From the NCBI GenBank assembly GCA_020722565.1, contig DYKO01000001.1:62001-126000 (forward strand): a stretch of DNA of 64,000 bases, given 5' to 3'. Below are positions 35,310 through 43,651 of the stretch, one piece after another. Source of the DNA: Rikenella microfusus. GTDB lineage: Bacteria > Bacteroidota > Bacteroidia > Bacteroidales > Tenuifilaceae. The notes beneath the pieces are model-generated. The model was not told the DNA's origin. It ran no database searches and was given only the letters and a program-made list of their open reading frames with translations. Position 1 is the stretch's first letter; each line of letters opens with the position of its first letter. The position numbers and the translations under genes are program-made.

Positions 35310-36106
35310 GGCTCACCAAACATTAATTTACTAATAATCGATTTAAACTCATTATGAACCAGTTGATTTGAGGCAATAATTTCGCCACCAAAAATGTAAC
35401 CCTTGCCGCCGCTAAAATCGCAAACGCTGCCGCCGGCCCGTTCAACAATGAATGCACCGGCAGCTACATCCCATGGGTTCAGGCCATATTCATAGAAGGC
35501 TTCAAAACGGCCGCTGGCCACATAAGCCAAATCGGTTGCTGCCGAACCCAGCCTACGCAATCCATGCGAGTTCCGCATTAGGTATTCCATTGTTTGAAAG
35601 AATGGTTCTATTCGAGAGTAATCGTAATACGGAAAGCCGGTTGCAACAAGTGAGTCGTTAACTTTTGAAACAGTAGAAACACTAATGGGGTTTCCATTTA
35701 GCATTGCCCGTTCGTTTGCAGTAGCCCAGAAGCACTCTTGCTGGTTAACCTCATAAACTACACCCAATATGGTTTGATTGCCCTCCATAAGGGCTATGCT
35801 AACGGCAAAGGGCGACAAACCATGTATATAGTTAGTAGTACCATCAAGTGGGTCAACAATCCAGTTAAGCCCGTCGGAATTTCTGCTCCCAGTTCCCTCT
35901 TCGGCAATAAAACCGGACTTGGGCAATGTATTTCCAAGTGCATCAACCAGCATTGCCTCGCATTGCTTATCGACATACGAAACAAAGTTATGCTTACCCT
36001 TAACCTCAATCCTATCGGTAGTAAATTTGGCACGCTCTGCTTTGGCCCAATTTCCAGCCCGTTTTGCCGCTTCAATTGCCTGTTCGCAAATTAATTCAAT
36101 ATTCAT
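35306..36106 (-). CDS. Inositol monophosphatase family protein
   Basis: A 266-residue member of the Mg-dependent, lithium-sensitive phosphatase family. Metal sites are complete: EEGTG (Glu), DPLDGTTNYIHG, and the late WDVAAGAFIVERAGG (Asp). Candidates for the substrate are inositol-1-phosphate, other sugar phosphates or 3'-phosphoadenosine phosphate; the family does not separate these without comparison. It lies within a four-gene operon of envelope-type genes. Confidence 0.92.
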   Translation of the reverse strand: MNIELICEQAIEAAKRAGNWAKAERAKFTTDRIEVKGKHNFVSYVDKQCEAMLVDALGNTLPKSGFIAEEGTGSRNSDGLNWIVDPLDGTTNYIHGLSPFAVSIALMEGNQTILGVVYEVNQQECFWATANERAMLNGNPISVSTVSKVNDSLVATGFPYYDYSRIEPFFQTMEYLMRNSHGLRRLGSAATDLAYVASGRFEAFYEYGLNPWDVAAGAFIVERAGGSVCDFSGGKGYIFGGEIIASNQLVHNEFKSIISKLMFGEP

Positions 36107-36117
36107 TGTAAGTGCGT

Positions 36118-36672
36118 TTAAAATCCAAGAGAGGGAGCAATGGGGATGAGAGCATTAAGTGCAAGTTGAACAAACTCATCTAAACTTAGACCAATCTTTT
36201 CGCACTCCATAATGGTATCGCGATTTACTGAAGCGGCAAATTGTTTTTCTTTCATACGTTTGATAACCGATTTTGGCTTAACACTGGCAATTCGCTTATC
36301 GGGATAAACCAGTGCGGTGGCAAAAATGAGCCCAGTAATGGTTTCCCCTGCAGCCAATGCGTGCTGAAATCGAGTGGTACGTTCCATTCCTGTGGCCATC
36401 TCGTTATGCATTCGAATAGCATCTATAGCATCTGCTGGCAAAATTCCCTCGAGCATCTCGGCAGCAACCAGGGCATGTTTTTTGGAATCAGCATTGGTAA
36501 GTTCAACATCTAAATCGTGTAGCAAACCGGCAACTCCCCACACATCCTCATCCTCTCCAAAATGGCGGGCCAAGGCACGCATTACAGCCTCTGAGGCCAA
36601 GCAGTGGGCAACCATTTTTTGATTTGAAATATGCTTATTGAGTATTGTAAGGTAAAAATCGCGCTGTTCCAT
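36118..36672 (-). CDS. HD-domain phosphohydrolase
   Basis: A 184-residue HD-domain protein. Metal ligands are seen as HCLASE (His), LLHDLDVEL (His-Asp), and later HNEMATG. Proteins of this size and motif order hydrolyse phosphate bonds in nucleotides or similar small molecules; the substrate is unknown. It is the promoter-proximal gene of the operon with the inositol-monophosphatase-type, acyltransferase and glycosyltransferase genes (gap 11 bases). Confidence 0.88.
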   Translation of the reverse strand: MEQRDFYLTILNKHISNQKMVAHCLASEAVMRALARHFGEDEDVWGVAGLLHDLDVELTNADSKKHALVAAEMLEGILPADAIDAIRMHNEMATGMERTTRFQHALAAGETITGLIFATALVYPDKRIASVKPKSVIKRMKEKQFAASVNRDTIMECEKIGLSLDEFVQLALNALIPIAPSLGF

Positions 36673-36691
36673 GAGATGAAAAAATATTCAG

Positions 36692-36699
36692 CAAAAGTA
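36692..36699 (-). promoter_or_regulatory. -7 promoter box of the HD-suhB-type operon
   Basis: TACTTTTG on the minus strand, a perfect TAnnTTTG box, 20 bases upstream of the HD gene start. Confidence 0.5.
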
Positions 36700-36710
36700 A
36701 AAAATTGACA

Positions 36711-37988
36711 CTAATTATCTGTATTATTAATATCAACGTTTTTAACCTTAACAAAATTTAATCGTTTCCTAAGAAACCATCCATAAATTGCTCTCAACCT
36801 GTTGTACTTATTCAGTAATGGCAGTAAGATACTTGTAATTAATATGCTAATAAAAACTACCGAATAGGTAACATCCTGCATAATTTGACCGCCGGCTATC
36901 CCCTTTTGCAAGGGAATACCCGCTAATACTGCAGCAGCAAGTCCTTTGGGCACAATAACGGCCATTGTAACCCTATCGTTTACATTAATTTGGTCATTCG
37001 ACGAAAAACGCACAATGGGAATACGAAAAAGAAATAGAGTTGTGGCTAATAGTATGCCAATTAACAACAGAAAATAGTCATCAAGCCTAAGTGAGATTCC
37101 TATGTAAACGAAAAAAAAGGTTTTAAGAAGAAAAACCATTTCGTTAAAAAATGTCCTTTCGGTTTCTTTTAGCGAAATAGGAGTATCGGTAATGTAACGC
37201 TTCAGTGCGGTTGAACGTAAACCATCCAGATTAACCAGCGTAGCACCAAATACCAGAGCTGAAATGGCTCCGCTATATCCAAGCGTCTCAGCTACCCCGT
37301 AAACAATAAAAACAAAAGCAGGTGTTGTGAATATAGACGTTTTAAATGCCTTAAAGTTAACGAGTATTGCCGACCACGCTATAGCTGAAGTAAAACCAAC
37401 TATTGATGCCAACAGGAACGATGAGATAATTTTCCCGGCAATCAAACCCGGTTGAACCGATGAACCGCTGAGCCCCTCGATAAATGCAAGTGCAAAAACA
37501 ATACAGAGCACATCGCTGAGGGCCGACTCAAGTATCAGGTAATTTTTTGGAACATCGCCTATCTTGATTTGCCGAATCATGGGAATAACAACTGCCGAAG
37601 AGGTTCCCCCTAAAGTGGCACCGAAAGCAAGCGAAAGAAGGAGTGATAGGTTTAAAAAAAAGTAGGCAAAAAGTCCAACAACAATCATTGTTATTAAAAA
37701 ATTTACTATTGTGAGTTTCATAGCCCCTCCCACCGATTTTTTCAAATCGGAAATATTGATGCCTATTCCACCCTCAAAAAGAATGATAATCAAGGTTATT
37801 GAGGTAAACATAGGACCAGCAATCCCAAAATCTTCGGGTTTAACCAATCCCAAAACCGGTCCAACAAAAACACCAACTAACATTAAAAGAAGGACATCTG
37901 GCACACCTTTTCGCTCGAATATGCTTGAAAACCAATGTGCCAGAAATACAATTATCCCCAGCATCAGTATTGTGAATGTATTGTTCAT
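36711..37988 (-). CDS. Monovalent cation:proton antiporter, CPA1 type
   Basis: About 425 residues with twelve or thirteen membrane helices, typical for NhaP/KefB-like Na+/H+ exchangers. Useful text: GIGINISDLKKSVGGAMKL, the helix pair LGGTSSAVVIPMIRQI, and LESALSDVLCIVFALAFIEG with the acidic pair of the transport site. A longer frame starts at 38009, but a TAnnTTTG box lies across that start, so I use MNNTFTILMLG at 37988. Likely works with the sodium-pumping decarboxylase to balance Na+. Confidence 0.88.
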   Translation of the reverse strand: MNNTFTILMLGIIVFLAHWFSSIFERKGVPDVLLLMLVGVFVGPVLGLVKPEDFGIAGPMFTSITLIIILFEGGIGINISDLKKSVGGAMKLTIVNFLITMIVVGLFAYFFLNLSLLLSLAFGATLGGTSSAVVIPMIRQIKIGDVPKNYLILESALSDVLCIVFALAFIEGLSGSSVQPGLIAGKIISSFLLASIVGFTSAIAWSAILVNFKAFKTSIFTTPAFVFIVYGVAETLGYSGAISALVFGATLVNLDGLRSTALKRYITDTPISLKETERTFFNEMVFLLKTFFFVYIGISLRLDDYFLLLIGILLATTLFLFRIPIVRFSSNDQINVNDRVTMAVIVPKGLAAAVLAGIPLQKGIAGGQIMQDVTYSVVFISILITSILLPLLNKYNRLRAIYGWFLRKRLNFVKVKNVDINNTDN

Positions 37989-38006
37989 ATGGCATTGCTT
38001 TAAACA

Positions 38007-38014
38007 CAAAAATA
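38007..38014 (-). promoter_or_regulatory. -7 promoter box of the antiporter gene
   Basis: TATTTTTG on the minus strand overlaps the upstream candidate start codon at 38009, so translation must begin downstream of it. Confidence 0.5.
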
Positions 38015-38177
38015 CTAAATATCAATATCAAATCGAGCAATAAAATAAAAACAAGAGCGATAATTCAAATTAACATTGATATACTCAGCCCTTAAATTGA
38101 CAAACCCAACCGATATGAATTTTTTTTCTTTTCGATTGCTTTTTTTTTGACATATTTGTAAAAAATATTTTAAGCCT

Positions 38178-39359
38178 ATGATTTCGTTGGATAAGGCTAT
38201 CGAATTGGTTATCAACAGCGTTTGCATGACCGACCGGTTGGAGCAGGTTTCCTTGTCGCAGGGTATTAACCGAATTTTGGCGCGGGATGTGGCATCGGAT
38301 ATAAACATGCCACCCTTTCGAAAAACTGCGGTCGATGGTTACGCTTGCCGTATGCAGGATATAGCTAACCCTTTGGTAGTTCTAGAGGTAATTGCAGCCG
38401 GCAACCTGCCCACAAAACCCATAACCGAAGGCACATGTTCTAAAATCATGACCGGTGCGCCCATTCCCGCTGGAGCTGATTGCGTTATTCCCGTTGAAGA
38501 TACCAAAATACTTACCGATGGTAAAATTTTGTTCACGGCTACCAATCCCAAAAGCAACATTTGTGAAATTGGCGAAGACATTAAAATTGGAGAATCGCCC
38601 GTGACAAAGGGAACGCACATAAAACCCCAGCACATTGCCATAATGGCAGCGCTTGGTTGCCATAAACCAATGGTAGCAAGTCAACCTAAGGTATCAATCC
38701 TACCCACAGGCGATGAACTGGTTGAACCCACGGAAGTACCACATGTTGGACAGATACGAAATAGTAATGGTCATCAGCTAATTGCACAGGTATCCGCCTG
38801 TGGAGCTATACCCATTTACCAGGGCATTGTAAGGGATACCGAGGCAGAAACCGAAAATGCCCTAAAAGCTGCACTCAACGAGAGCGATATGGTTATTCTT
38901 ACAGGAGGTGTATCAATGGGCGATTTCGACCATGTTCCAGCTATAATGGAACGATTAGGCATCAAAATTCTGTTCGACAGCATTGCGGTTCAGCCGGGTA
39001 AACCCACCACATTTGGAGTAACCAATAATAAATTAATTTTTGGTCTGCCCGGGAACCCTGTTTCATCGTTCATCCAATTTGAACTTCTTGTAAAACCAGC
39101 CATTTTAAAAATGATGGGTTGCTCTAATCCCTTCCCGCCCATTTATCGTTTACCCCTTGCCACCCAATATACCCGCAAACATGCCGAGCGAATGGGATTT
39201 TTCCCGGTTCAGATTACCCCCGAAGGGCAAGTGATGCCAATTGAATTTCATGGCTCCGCTCACATTTTTGCATTGGCAAATGCCAATGCTATTGCATCTA
39301 TTGCCCTTGGTGTAAAGGAACTTAATAAAGGAGACTTAGTAGATGTTCGACCAATTTAA
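38178..39359 (+). CDS. moeA: Molybdopterin molybdenumtransferase MoeA
   Basis: A 393-residue MoeA, full length. It inserts molybdenum into adenylated molybdopterin. Domains are recognisable: the start with ALELVINSVC, then MPPFRKTAVDGYACR (domain III signature), GAPIPAGADCVIPVE, the central MoCF-like region with PTGDELV and VRNSNGH-like RNSNGHQL, then VILTGGVSMGDFDHV and FGLPGNPVSSFIQF. It is the first gene of a Moco operon and overlaps moaA by 17 bases. No riboswitch fold was recognised in its leader. Confidence 0.95.
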   Translation: MISLDKAIELVINSVCMTDRLEQVSLSQGINRILARDVASDINMPPFRKTAVDGYACRMQDIANPLVVLEVIAAGNLPTKPITEGTCSKIMTGAPIPAGADCVIPVEDTKILTDGKILFTATNPKSNICEIGEDIKIGESPVTKGTHIKPQHIAIMAALGCHKPMVASQPKVSILPTGDELVEPTEVPHVGQIRNSNGHQLIAQVSACGAIPIYQGIVRDTEAETENALKAALNESDMVILTGGVSMGDFDHVPAIMERLGIKILFDSIAVQPGKPTTFGVTNNKLIFGLPGNPVSSFIQFELLVKPAILKMMGCSNPFPPIYRLPLATQYTRKHAERMGFFPVQITPEGQVMPIEFHGSAHIFALANANAIASIALGVKELNKGDLVDVRPI

Positions 39360-40143
39360 CAGGCGAATCAATTATCTCCGCATTTCGGTTACCGACCGAT
39401 GCAACCTAAGGTGCACGTATTGCATGCCCGAAGAGGGAATTGAGGCCATTCCCCACAGTCAAATACTTACATTTGAAGAAATTGTTGAATTTACCAAAAT
39501 AGCAGTAGCTAAAGGTTTTGATAAGTTTCGTATAACAGGAGGTGAACCCCTTGTCCGGAAGGGGATTGTGAATTTGGTGGGCATGCTCTCGCAAGTTAAA
39601 GGCATTGCCGATTTAGGGATGACCACCAATGGTACACTACTAGCCAGTTTTGCTAAAGACCTATACGACGCTGGCTTAAAGCGAATTAACGTCAGCCTCG
39701 ATACGCTTGACCCTGAAAAATACCAAAAAATAACGCGCATAGGTAATCTGAACGATGTCCTCGATGGTTTGATGGAAGCCAAACGGGTGGGTTTTAATCC
39801 CATTAAGTTGAATTGTGTGGTGGAAAAGAACTCATCGGAACCCGATGCTCAGGGAGTAAGGGAATTTGCCCGACAACATGGATTCATTCCCCGCTTCATT
39901 CCAAAAATGAGCCTCGAAGAAGGGACGTTTAGCGTGGTTGAGGGAGGCGATGGAGGGCATTGCTCCACATGCAACCGAATTCGCTTAACATCCAACGGAG
40001 TTCTAAAACCCTGTCTATTCAGCGATAACGGCTATAATATTCGAACCCTAGGATTCGAAAAGGCCATTGAAATGGCCATCAAAAACAAACCTGCCCATGG
40101 AACTATTAACCATACCGGAAAATTCTATAATCTTGGAGGCTAA
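39343..40143 (+). CDS. moaA: GTP 3',8-cyclase MoaA, compact form
   Basis: A 266-residue radical-SAM enzyme that rearranges GTP to 3',8-cyclo-7,8-dihydro-GTP, the first step of molybdopterin synthesis. The SAM cluster ligands are Cys20, Cys24 and Cys27 (TDRCNLRCTYCMPEEG), and the C-terminal cluster is complete: Cys207, Cys210 and Cys224 (HCSTCNRIRLTSNG, KPCLF). The end Gly-Gly is present. Typical MoaA is about 325 residues; between RFIPKM and HCSTCNR this protein has 16 residues where E. coli has about 61. The N-terminal start overlaps moeA. Since all cluster ligands remain, it is probably an active, compact enzyme. Confidence 0.9.
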   Translation: MFDQFNRRINYLRISVTDRCNLRCTYCMPEEGIEAIPHSQILTFEEIVEFTKIAVAKGFDKFRITGGEPLVRKGIVNLVGMLSQVKGIADLGMTTNGTLLASFAKDLYDAGLKRINVSLDTLDPEKYQKITRIGNLNDVLDGLMEAKRVGFNPIKLNCVVEKNSSEPDAQGVREFARQHGFIPRFIPKMSLEEGTFSVVEGGDGGHCSTCNRIRLTSNGVLKPCLFSDNGYNIRTLGFEKAIEMAIKNKPAHGTINHTGKFYNLGG

Positions 40144-40145
40144 CA

Positions 40146-40604
40146 ATGAAACTTTCGCATACCGACGATAAGGGCAAAGCCAACATGGTGGATGTTGGGC
40201 ATAAACCCAATCAGATACGGGAGGCATGGGCTAAAGGTTTTATCCACTTGCTACCCAGTACTATCAATCTTATACGCGACAACCAAATGAAAAAAGGCGA
40301 TGTGCTCACCATTGCCCAAATTGCAGGAATACAGGCAGCCAAACGCACTCCCGAACTCATTCCACTATGTCACACTCTTTTACTGACAAAAGTTGATGTT
40401 AAGGCATCGCTAACCGATACAGGTGTCGAAGTTAACAGCTATGCCAAGTGCATTGGTCAAACCGGAGTAGAAATGGAAGCGCTAACAGCCGCTTCGGTTA
40501 CGCTACTAACGGTTTACGATATGTGTAAAGCCGTTGATAAAGCTATGCGTATCGAAAATATAGAACTTATTAGTAAAACTAAAGCAGATATCATTCAGCC
40601 GTGA
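40146..40604 (+). CDS. moaC: Cyclic pyranopterin monophosphate synthase MoaC
   Basis: A 152-residue MoaC, normal length. It turns the MoaA product into cyclic pyranopterin monophosphate. Family text: LSHTDDKGKANMVDVGHKPN at the start, AGIQAAKRTPELIPLCHTLLLT, and GVEMEALTAASVTLLTVYDMCKAVDK (split as GVEMEALTAASVT and VYDMCKAVDK). A GGAGG derived from the last codons of moaA lies 6 bases ahead of the ATG. The next gene starts with a GTG that overlaps this gene's stop. Confidence 0.96.
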   Translation: MKLSHTDDKGKANMVDVGHKPNQIREAWAKGFIHLLPSTINLIRDNQMKKGDVLTIAQIAGIQAAKRTPELIPLCHTLLLTKVDVKASLTDTGVEVNSYAKCIGQTGVEMEALTAASVTLLTVYDMCKAVDKAMRIENIELISKTKADIIQP

Positions 40605-41548
40605 ACCAGAATAATAGCATAGTAGTTAAAGTTTTATCCGTAAACATTTCGGAGCGTAAGGGAACAACCAAACATCCCGTTGATGTAATTGAATTGAATA
40701 CTTTGGGCGTATCGGGCGATGCCCATGCCGGTGCATGGCACCGACAAGTTAGCATGCTTGGCGTTGAAAGCATCGAAAAGTTTACCAACGCTAGCGGGCT
40801 CCCCGTTAAATATGGCGATTTTGCCGAAAACATAACTACCGAGGGCATAGAGCTTTATAAAACAATTCCCGGCGACCGGTTCATTGGTAATGGATTGGAG
40901 CTTATGGTGACCCAAATTGGGAAATCGTGCCATGGCGATAGTTGTGTTATTTACCGTAAGGTGGGAAGCTGCGTAATGCCCAAGGAGGGTATTTTTGTTA
41001 AGGTTATCAAACCAGGTAAATTGAAAGCCGGAAATGAGTTAACCTTTATTCCTAAAACATATAGGGTTATGGTTATAACCCTTAGCGACAGGGCCAGCCG
41101 TAGGGAATATGAAGATTTGAGTGGACCCGAAGTGGCCAAATTAGCAACTGAAATGTTCAATAGCTATGGCTGGCGGCACCAGATTGACACCCACGTAATA
41201 CCTGATGATGCATCATCGCTCCAGCAACTATTGAAATCGGCACGCAACAGCAATTATGATATGGTTATAACCACTGGTGGCACAGGTATTGGACCAAGAG
41301 ATATCACTCCCGATGTGGTAGCAGAACACCTTGACAAGCAACTTCCGGGAATCATGGAACACATTAGGGTAAAGTATGGAGCTGAAAAGCCCAATGCCCT
41401 CTTGAGCCGTGGCGTAGCAGGTGTAATGGGGAACGCCTTTGTTTACACCCTCCCCGGCAGCGTTAAAGCAGTACGGGAATACATGAGCGAAATAGCAAGG
41501 GTTCAGAAACACCTTTCCCTTATGCTAATGGGTATTGACAGCCATTAA
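40601..41548 (+). CDS. MOSC domain fused to Mog/MoaB-type molybdopterin adenylyltransferase
   Basis: A 315-residue two-domain protein starting at GTG (GTGA overlap with moaC). The N-terminal 150 residues form a MOSC domain, a sulfur-carrier/molybdenum-sulfide fold (LELMVTQIGKSCHGD, CVMPKEGIF with a conserved Cys). The C-terminal half (about 155-315) is MoCF/Mog-like: VMVITLSDRASRREYEDLSG, then VITTGGTGIGPRDITPDV, which adenylates molybdopterin before MoeA inserts molybdenum. Separate proteins in many species, fused here. Ends at a good terminator. Confidence 0.9.
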   Translation: MNQNNSIVVKVLSVNISERKGTTKHPVDVIELNTLGVSGDAHAGAWHRQVSMLGVESIEKFTNASGLPVKYGDFAENITTEGIELYKTIPGDRFIGNGLELMVTQIGKSCHGDSCVIYRKVGSCVMPKEGIFVKVIKPGKLKAGNELTFIPKTYRVMVITLSDRASRREYEDLSGPEVAKLATEMFNSYGWRHQIDTHVIPDDASSLQQLLKSARNSNYDMVITTGGTGIGPRDITPDVVAEHLDKQLPGIMEHIRVKYGAEKPNALLSRGVAGVMGNAFVYTLPGSVKAVREYMSEIARVQKHLSLMLMGIDSH

Positions 41549-41552
41549 AACA

Positions 41553-41578
41553 AAAAAGGAGCCCTTGTGCTCCTTTTT
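41553..41578 (+). terminator. Terminator of the moeA-moaA-moaC-mog operon
   Basis: AAAAAGGAGC pairs with GCTCCTTTTT (loop CCTTGT), then AATTTT. It is 5 bases past the stop codon. Confidence 0.8.
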
Positions 41579-41619
41579 AATTTTAAGTTTTTTGAAACCA
41601 AAAAATGTATCTGAATGGT

Positions 41620-41976
41620 TTACTCTACGCCAAGCACATCCTTAAAGGCTTTCTTAAAGGTATCCTTTGGTAGCGCACCCATAGCCATTTGTGGCTGGTC
41701 GTTAACCGGAATGAAAAGCAACGAGGGTATGCTCCTTATACCAAATACTGCAGCAAGCTCCTGCTCCGCTTCGGTATCTACCTTGTAGATATCAAGTTTT
41801 CCTTCGTACTCTGTTGCAAGTTCCTCGAGAATTGGGGCAACCATTTTACATGGGGCACACCAATCGGCGTAAAAATCTATTATAGCGGGTTTGATTCCCT
41901 CGAACTTCCACTCGCTATTCTTTTCGTAATCAAATACCTTCTTCTTAAAGGTTTCAGTTGTTAAATGCTCAATCAT
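41620..41976 (-). CDS. Thioredoxin
   Basis: A 118-residue thioredoxin with the active site WCAPC (Cys40, Cys43) in IIDFYADWCAPCKM, a cis-Pro segment IPSLLF, and GALPKDTFKKAF at the end. No signal peptide, so a cytosolic disulfide reductant. It is slightly longer at the N-terminus than E. coli TrxA. WCAPC instead of WCGPC is common in Bacteroidota thioredoxins. Has its own promoter box. Confidence 0.93.
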   Translation of the reverse strand: MIEHLTTETFKKKVFDYEKNSEWKFEGIKPAIIDFYADWCAPCKMVAPILEELATEYEGKLDIYKVDTEAEQELAAVFGIRSIPSLLFIPVNDQPQMAMGALPKDTFKKAFKDVLGVE

Positions 41977-42025
41977 TGTGTTACAAATTTAAATTATCTT
42001 ATTTACCTATCTACATATTTTTGTG

Positions 42026-42033
42026 CAAAGATA
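42026..42033 (-). promoter_or_regulatory. -7 promoter box of thioredoxin
   Basis: TATCTTTG on the minus strand, a perfect TAnnTTTG box, 50 bases ahead of the start codon. Confidence 0.55.
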
Positions 42034-42163
42034 ATACCAAAACATTTAATGGCATAATTTTGTTAAGAAAAAGCAGTTTATATATTTCAGCATCTCATCT
42101 TACCCCATGAAAGTTTGATACCAATTAGCAAACAAAATTTTAGGCTAAAAGTTCATTTAGTTG

Positions 42164-42171
42164 TAATTTTG
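42164..42171 (+). promoter_or_regulatory. -7 promoter box of the CCA-adding enzyme
   Basis: TAATTTTG, a perfect TAnnTTTG box, 20 bases before the ATG. Confidence 0.5.
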
Positions 42172-42190
42172 TCAGTCTTAATAAAATATC

Positions 42191-43606
42191 ATGCGCGAGT
42201 TTCTTTCAAGCAATATTTTCAAAACCATATCGGAAGTAGCAGAAATTGAAGGGGTTGATGTTTACGTTATTGGTGGCTTTGTACGGGATATCTTTTTGCA
42301 TCGAAAGTCAAAGGATATTGATATAGTTGTTGTAGGCAGCGGAATCGATTTTGCAAGGCAGGTAGCAAAACATTTGCGCAGCAAACAGGTATCGTATTTC
42401 AAAAATTTTGGTACAGCCCAACTAAAGCACAACGAGTGGGATATTGAATTTGTTGGAGCTCGGAAGGAATCGTATCGTCTCGATTCCCGTAAACCAATTG
42501 TTGAAAACGGCACTTTAGAGGACGACCAGAAACGTAGGGATTTTACCATTAACGCACTGGCGCTGAGCCTAAACAAAAGCAACTTTGGAGAGCTGCTTGA
42601 TCCCTTTAACGGGCTTAACGATTTAAAACAGGGTATCATCCGCACACCCTTGGAGCCAACCACAACCTTTTCCGATGACCCGTTACGCATGCTCAGGGCC
42701 ATCCGCTTTGCCACACAGCTAAACTTCAGCATCGAAGATAAATCCCTCGCAGCTATTGAACAAATGGCCAACCGTTTAACCATTGTATCGGTTGAACGGA
42801 TAATGGATGAGATTAATAAAATGATGATGGCAGACATTCCATCTACCGGTTGGCTACTTTTGGATAATACAGGGCTACTGCCCTACATCCTTCCTGAGCT
42901 ATCCGCCATGAAAGGGGTTGAAAATCGGAATGGTATTATGCACAAGGACAACTTTTACCATACCCTTCAGGTACTCGACAACCTGGCCACAAAATCCGAC
43001 GATCTTTGGCTTCGGTGGGCTGCGCTGCTGCACGATATTGGCAAACCCAAAACCAAGAAGTTCATTCCTGGACAGGGTTGGACTTTCCATGGCCACGATT
43101 TTCTGGGAGCTAAAATGATTCCCGAAGTTTTCAGAAAACATAAGCTCCCCCTGAATGAAAAGATGAAGTTTGTGCAGAAAATGGTTCTGCTCCATCTACG
43201 CCCCATAACCCTATCGCAGGAAGAGGTAACCGATTCTGCCATTCGCCGCCTTCTTTTCGATGCTGGCGATGATATCAATTCGCTGATGACACTCTGCGAA
43301 GCAGATATCACCTCAAAAAATGATATGACCGTAAAAAAACACCTTTCCAACTTCAGAATTGTAAGAAAAAAGTTGAAAGAGATTGAGGAAAAGGACGCCA
43401 TTAGGAACTTTCAACCCCCCATATCGGGCCAACTCATTATGGACACATTCGGCCTAAGCCCCTGCAAGGAAATTGGTATAATAAAGAACCGAATTAAGGA
43501 TGCCATCCTGGATGGCGAAATCCGAAACGATTTCAACGAGGCCTACTCGCTTATGCTCAAAACCGCCGAGGAACTCGGACTTAAACCAACAAAACCTATT
43601 GGATAA
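42191..43606 (+). CDS. cca: CCA tRNA nucleotidyltransferase with HD domain
   Basis: A 471-residue protein. The nucleotidyltransferase head has VIGGFVRDIFL and the metal pair Asp42/Asp44 in SKDIDIVVVG, followed by RRDFTINALAL and the RNA/nucleotide-choice region DPLRMLRAIRFATQL. A C-terminal HD domain (around residues 250-380) shows HTLQVLDNLA and ALLHDIGKPKT. It adds or repairs CCA at tRNA 3' ends; the HD domain adds phosphatase or phosphodiesterase activity in relatives. In some lineages CC- and A-adding are split; here one full-length enzyme is seen. Confidence 0.92.
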   Translation: MREFLSSNIFKTISEVAEIEGVDVYVIGGFVRDIFLHRKSKDIDIVVVGSGIDFARQVAKHLRSKQVSYFKNFGTAQLKHNEWDIEFVGARKESYRLDSRKPIVENGTLEDDQKRRDFTINALALSLNKSNFGELLDPFNGLNDLKQGIIRTPLEPTTTFSDDPLRMLRAIRFATQLNFSIEDKSLAAIEQMANRLTIVSVERIMDEINKMMMADIPSTGWLLLDNTGLLPYILPELSAMKGVENRNGIMHKDNFYHTLQVLDNLATKSDDLWLRWAALLHDIGKPKTKKFIPGQGWTFHGHDFLGAKMIPEVFRKHKLPLNEKMKFVQKMVLLHLRPITLSQEEVTDSAIRRLLFDAGDDINSLMTLCEADITSKNDMTVKKHLSNFRIVRKKLKEIEEKDAIRNFQPPISGQLIMDTFGLSPCKEIGIIKNRIKDAILDGEIRNDFNEAYSLMLKTAEELGLKPTKPIG

Positions 43607-43651
43607 TAAATTGCTTTTTAGGTTATTTTTTATCTTGTAAAAAAATTAGGC

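Noticed and set aside
38015-38177. Molybdenum cofactor riboswitch before moeA
   Set aside because: The leader is short, AT-rich and unstructured, with none of the riboswitch's conserved helices.
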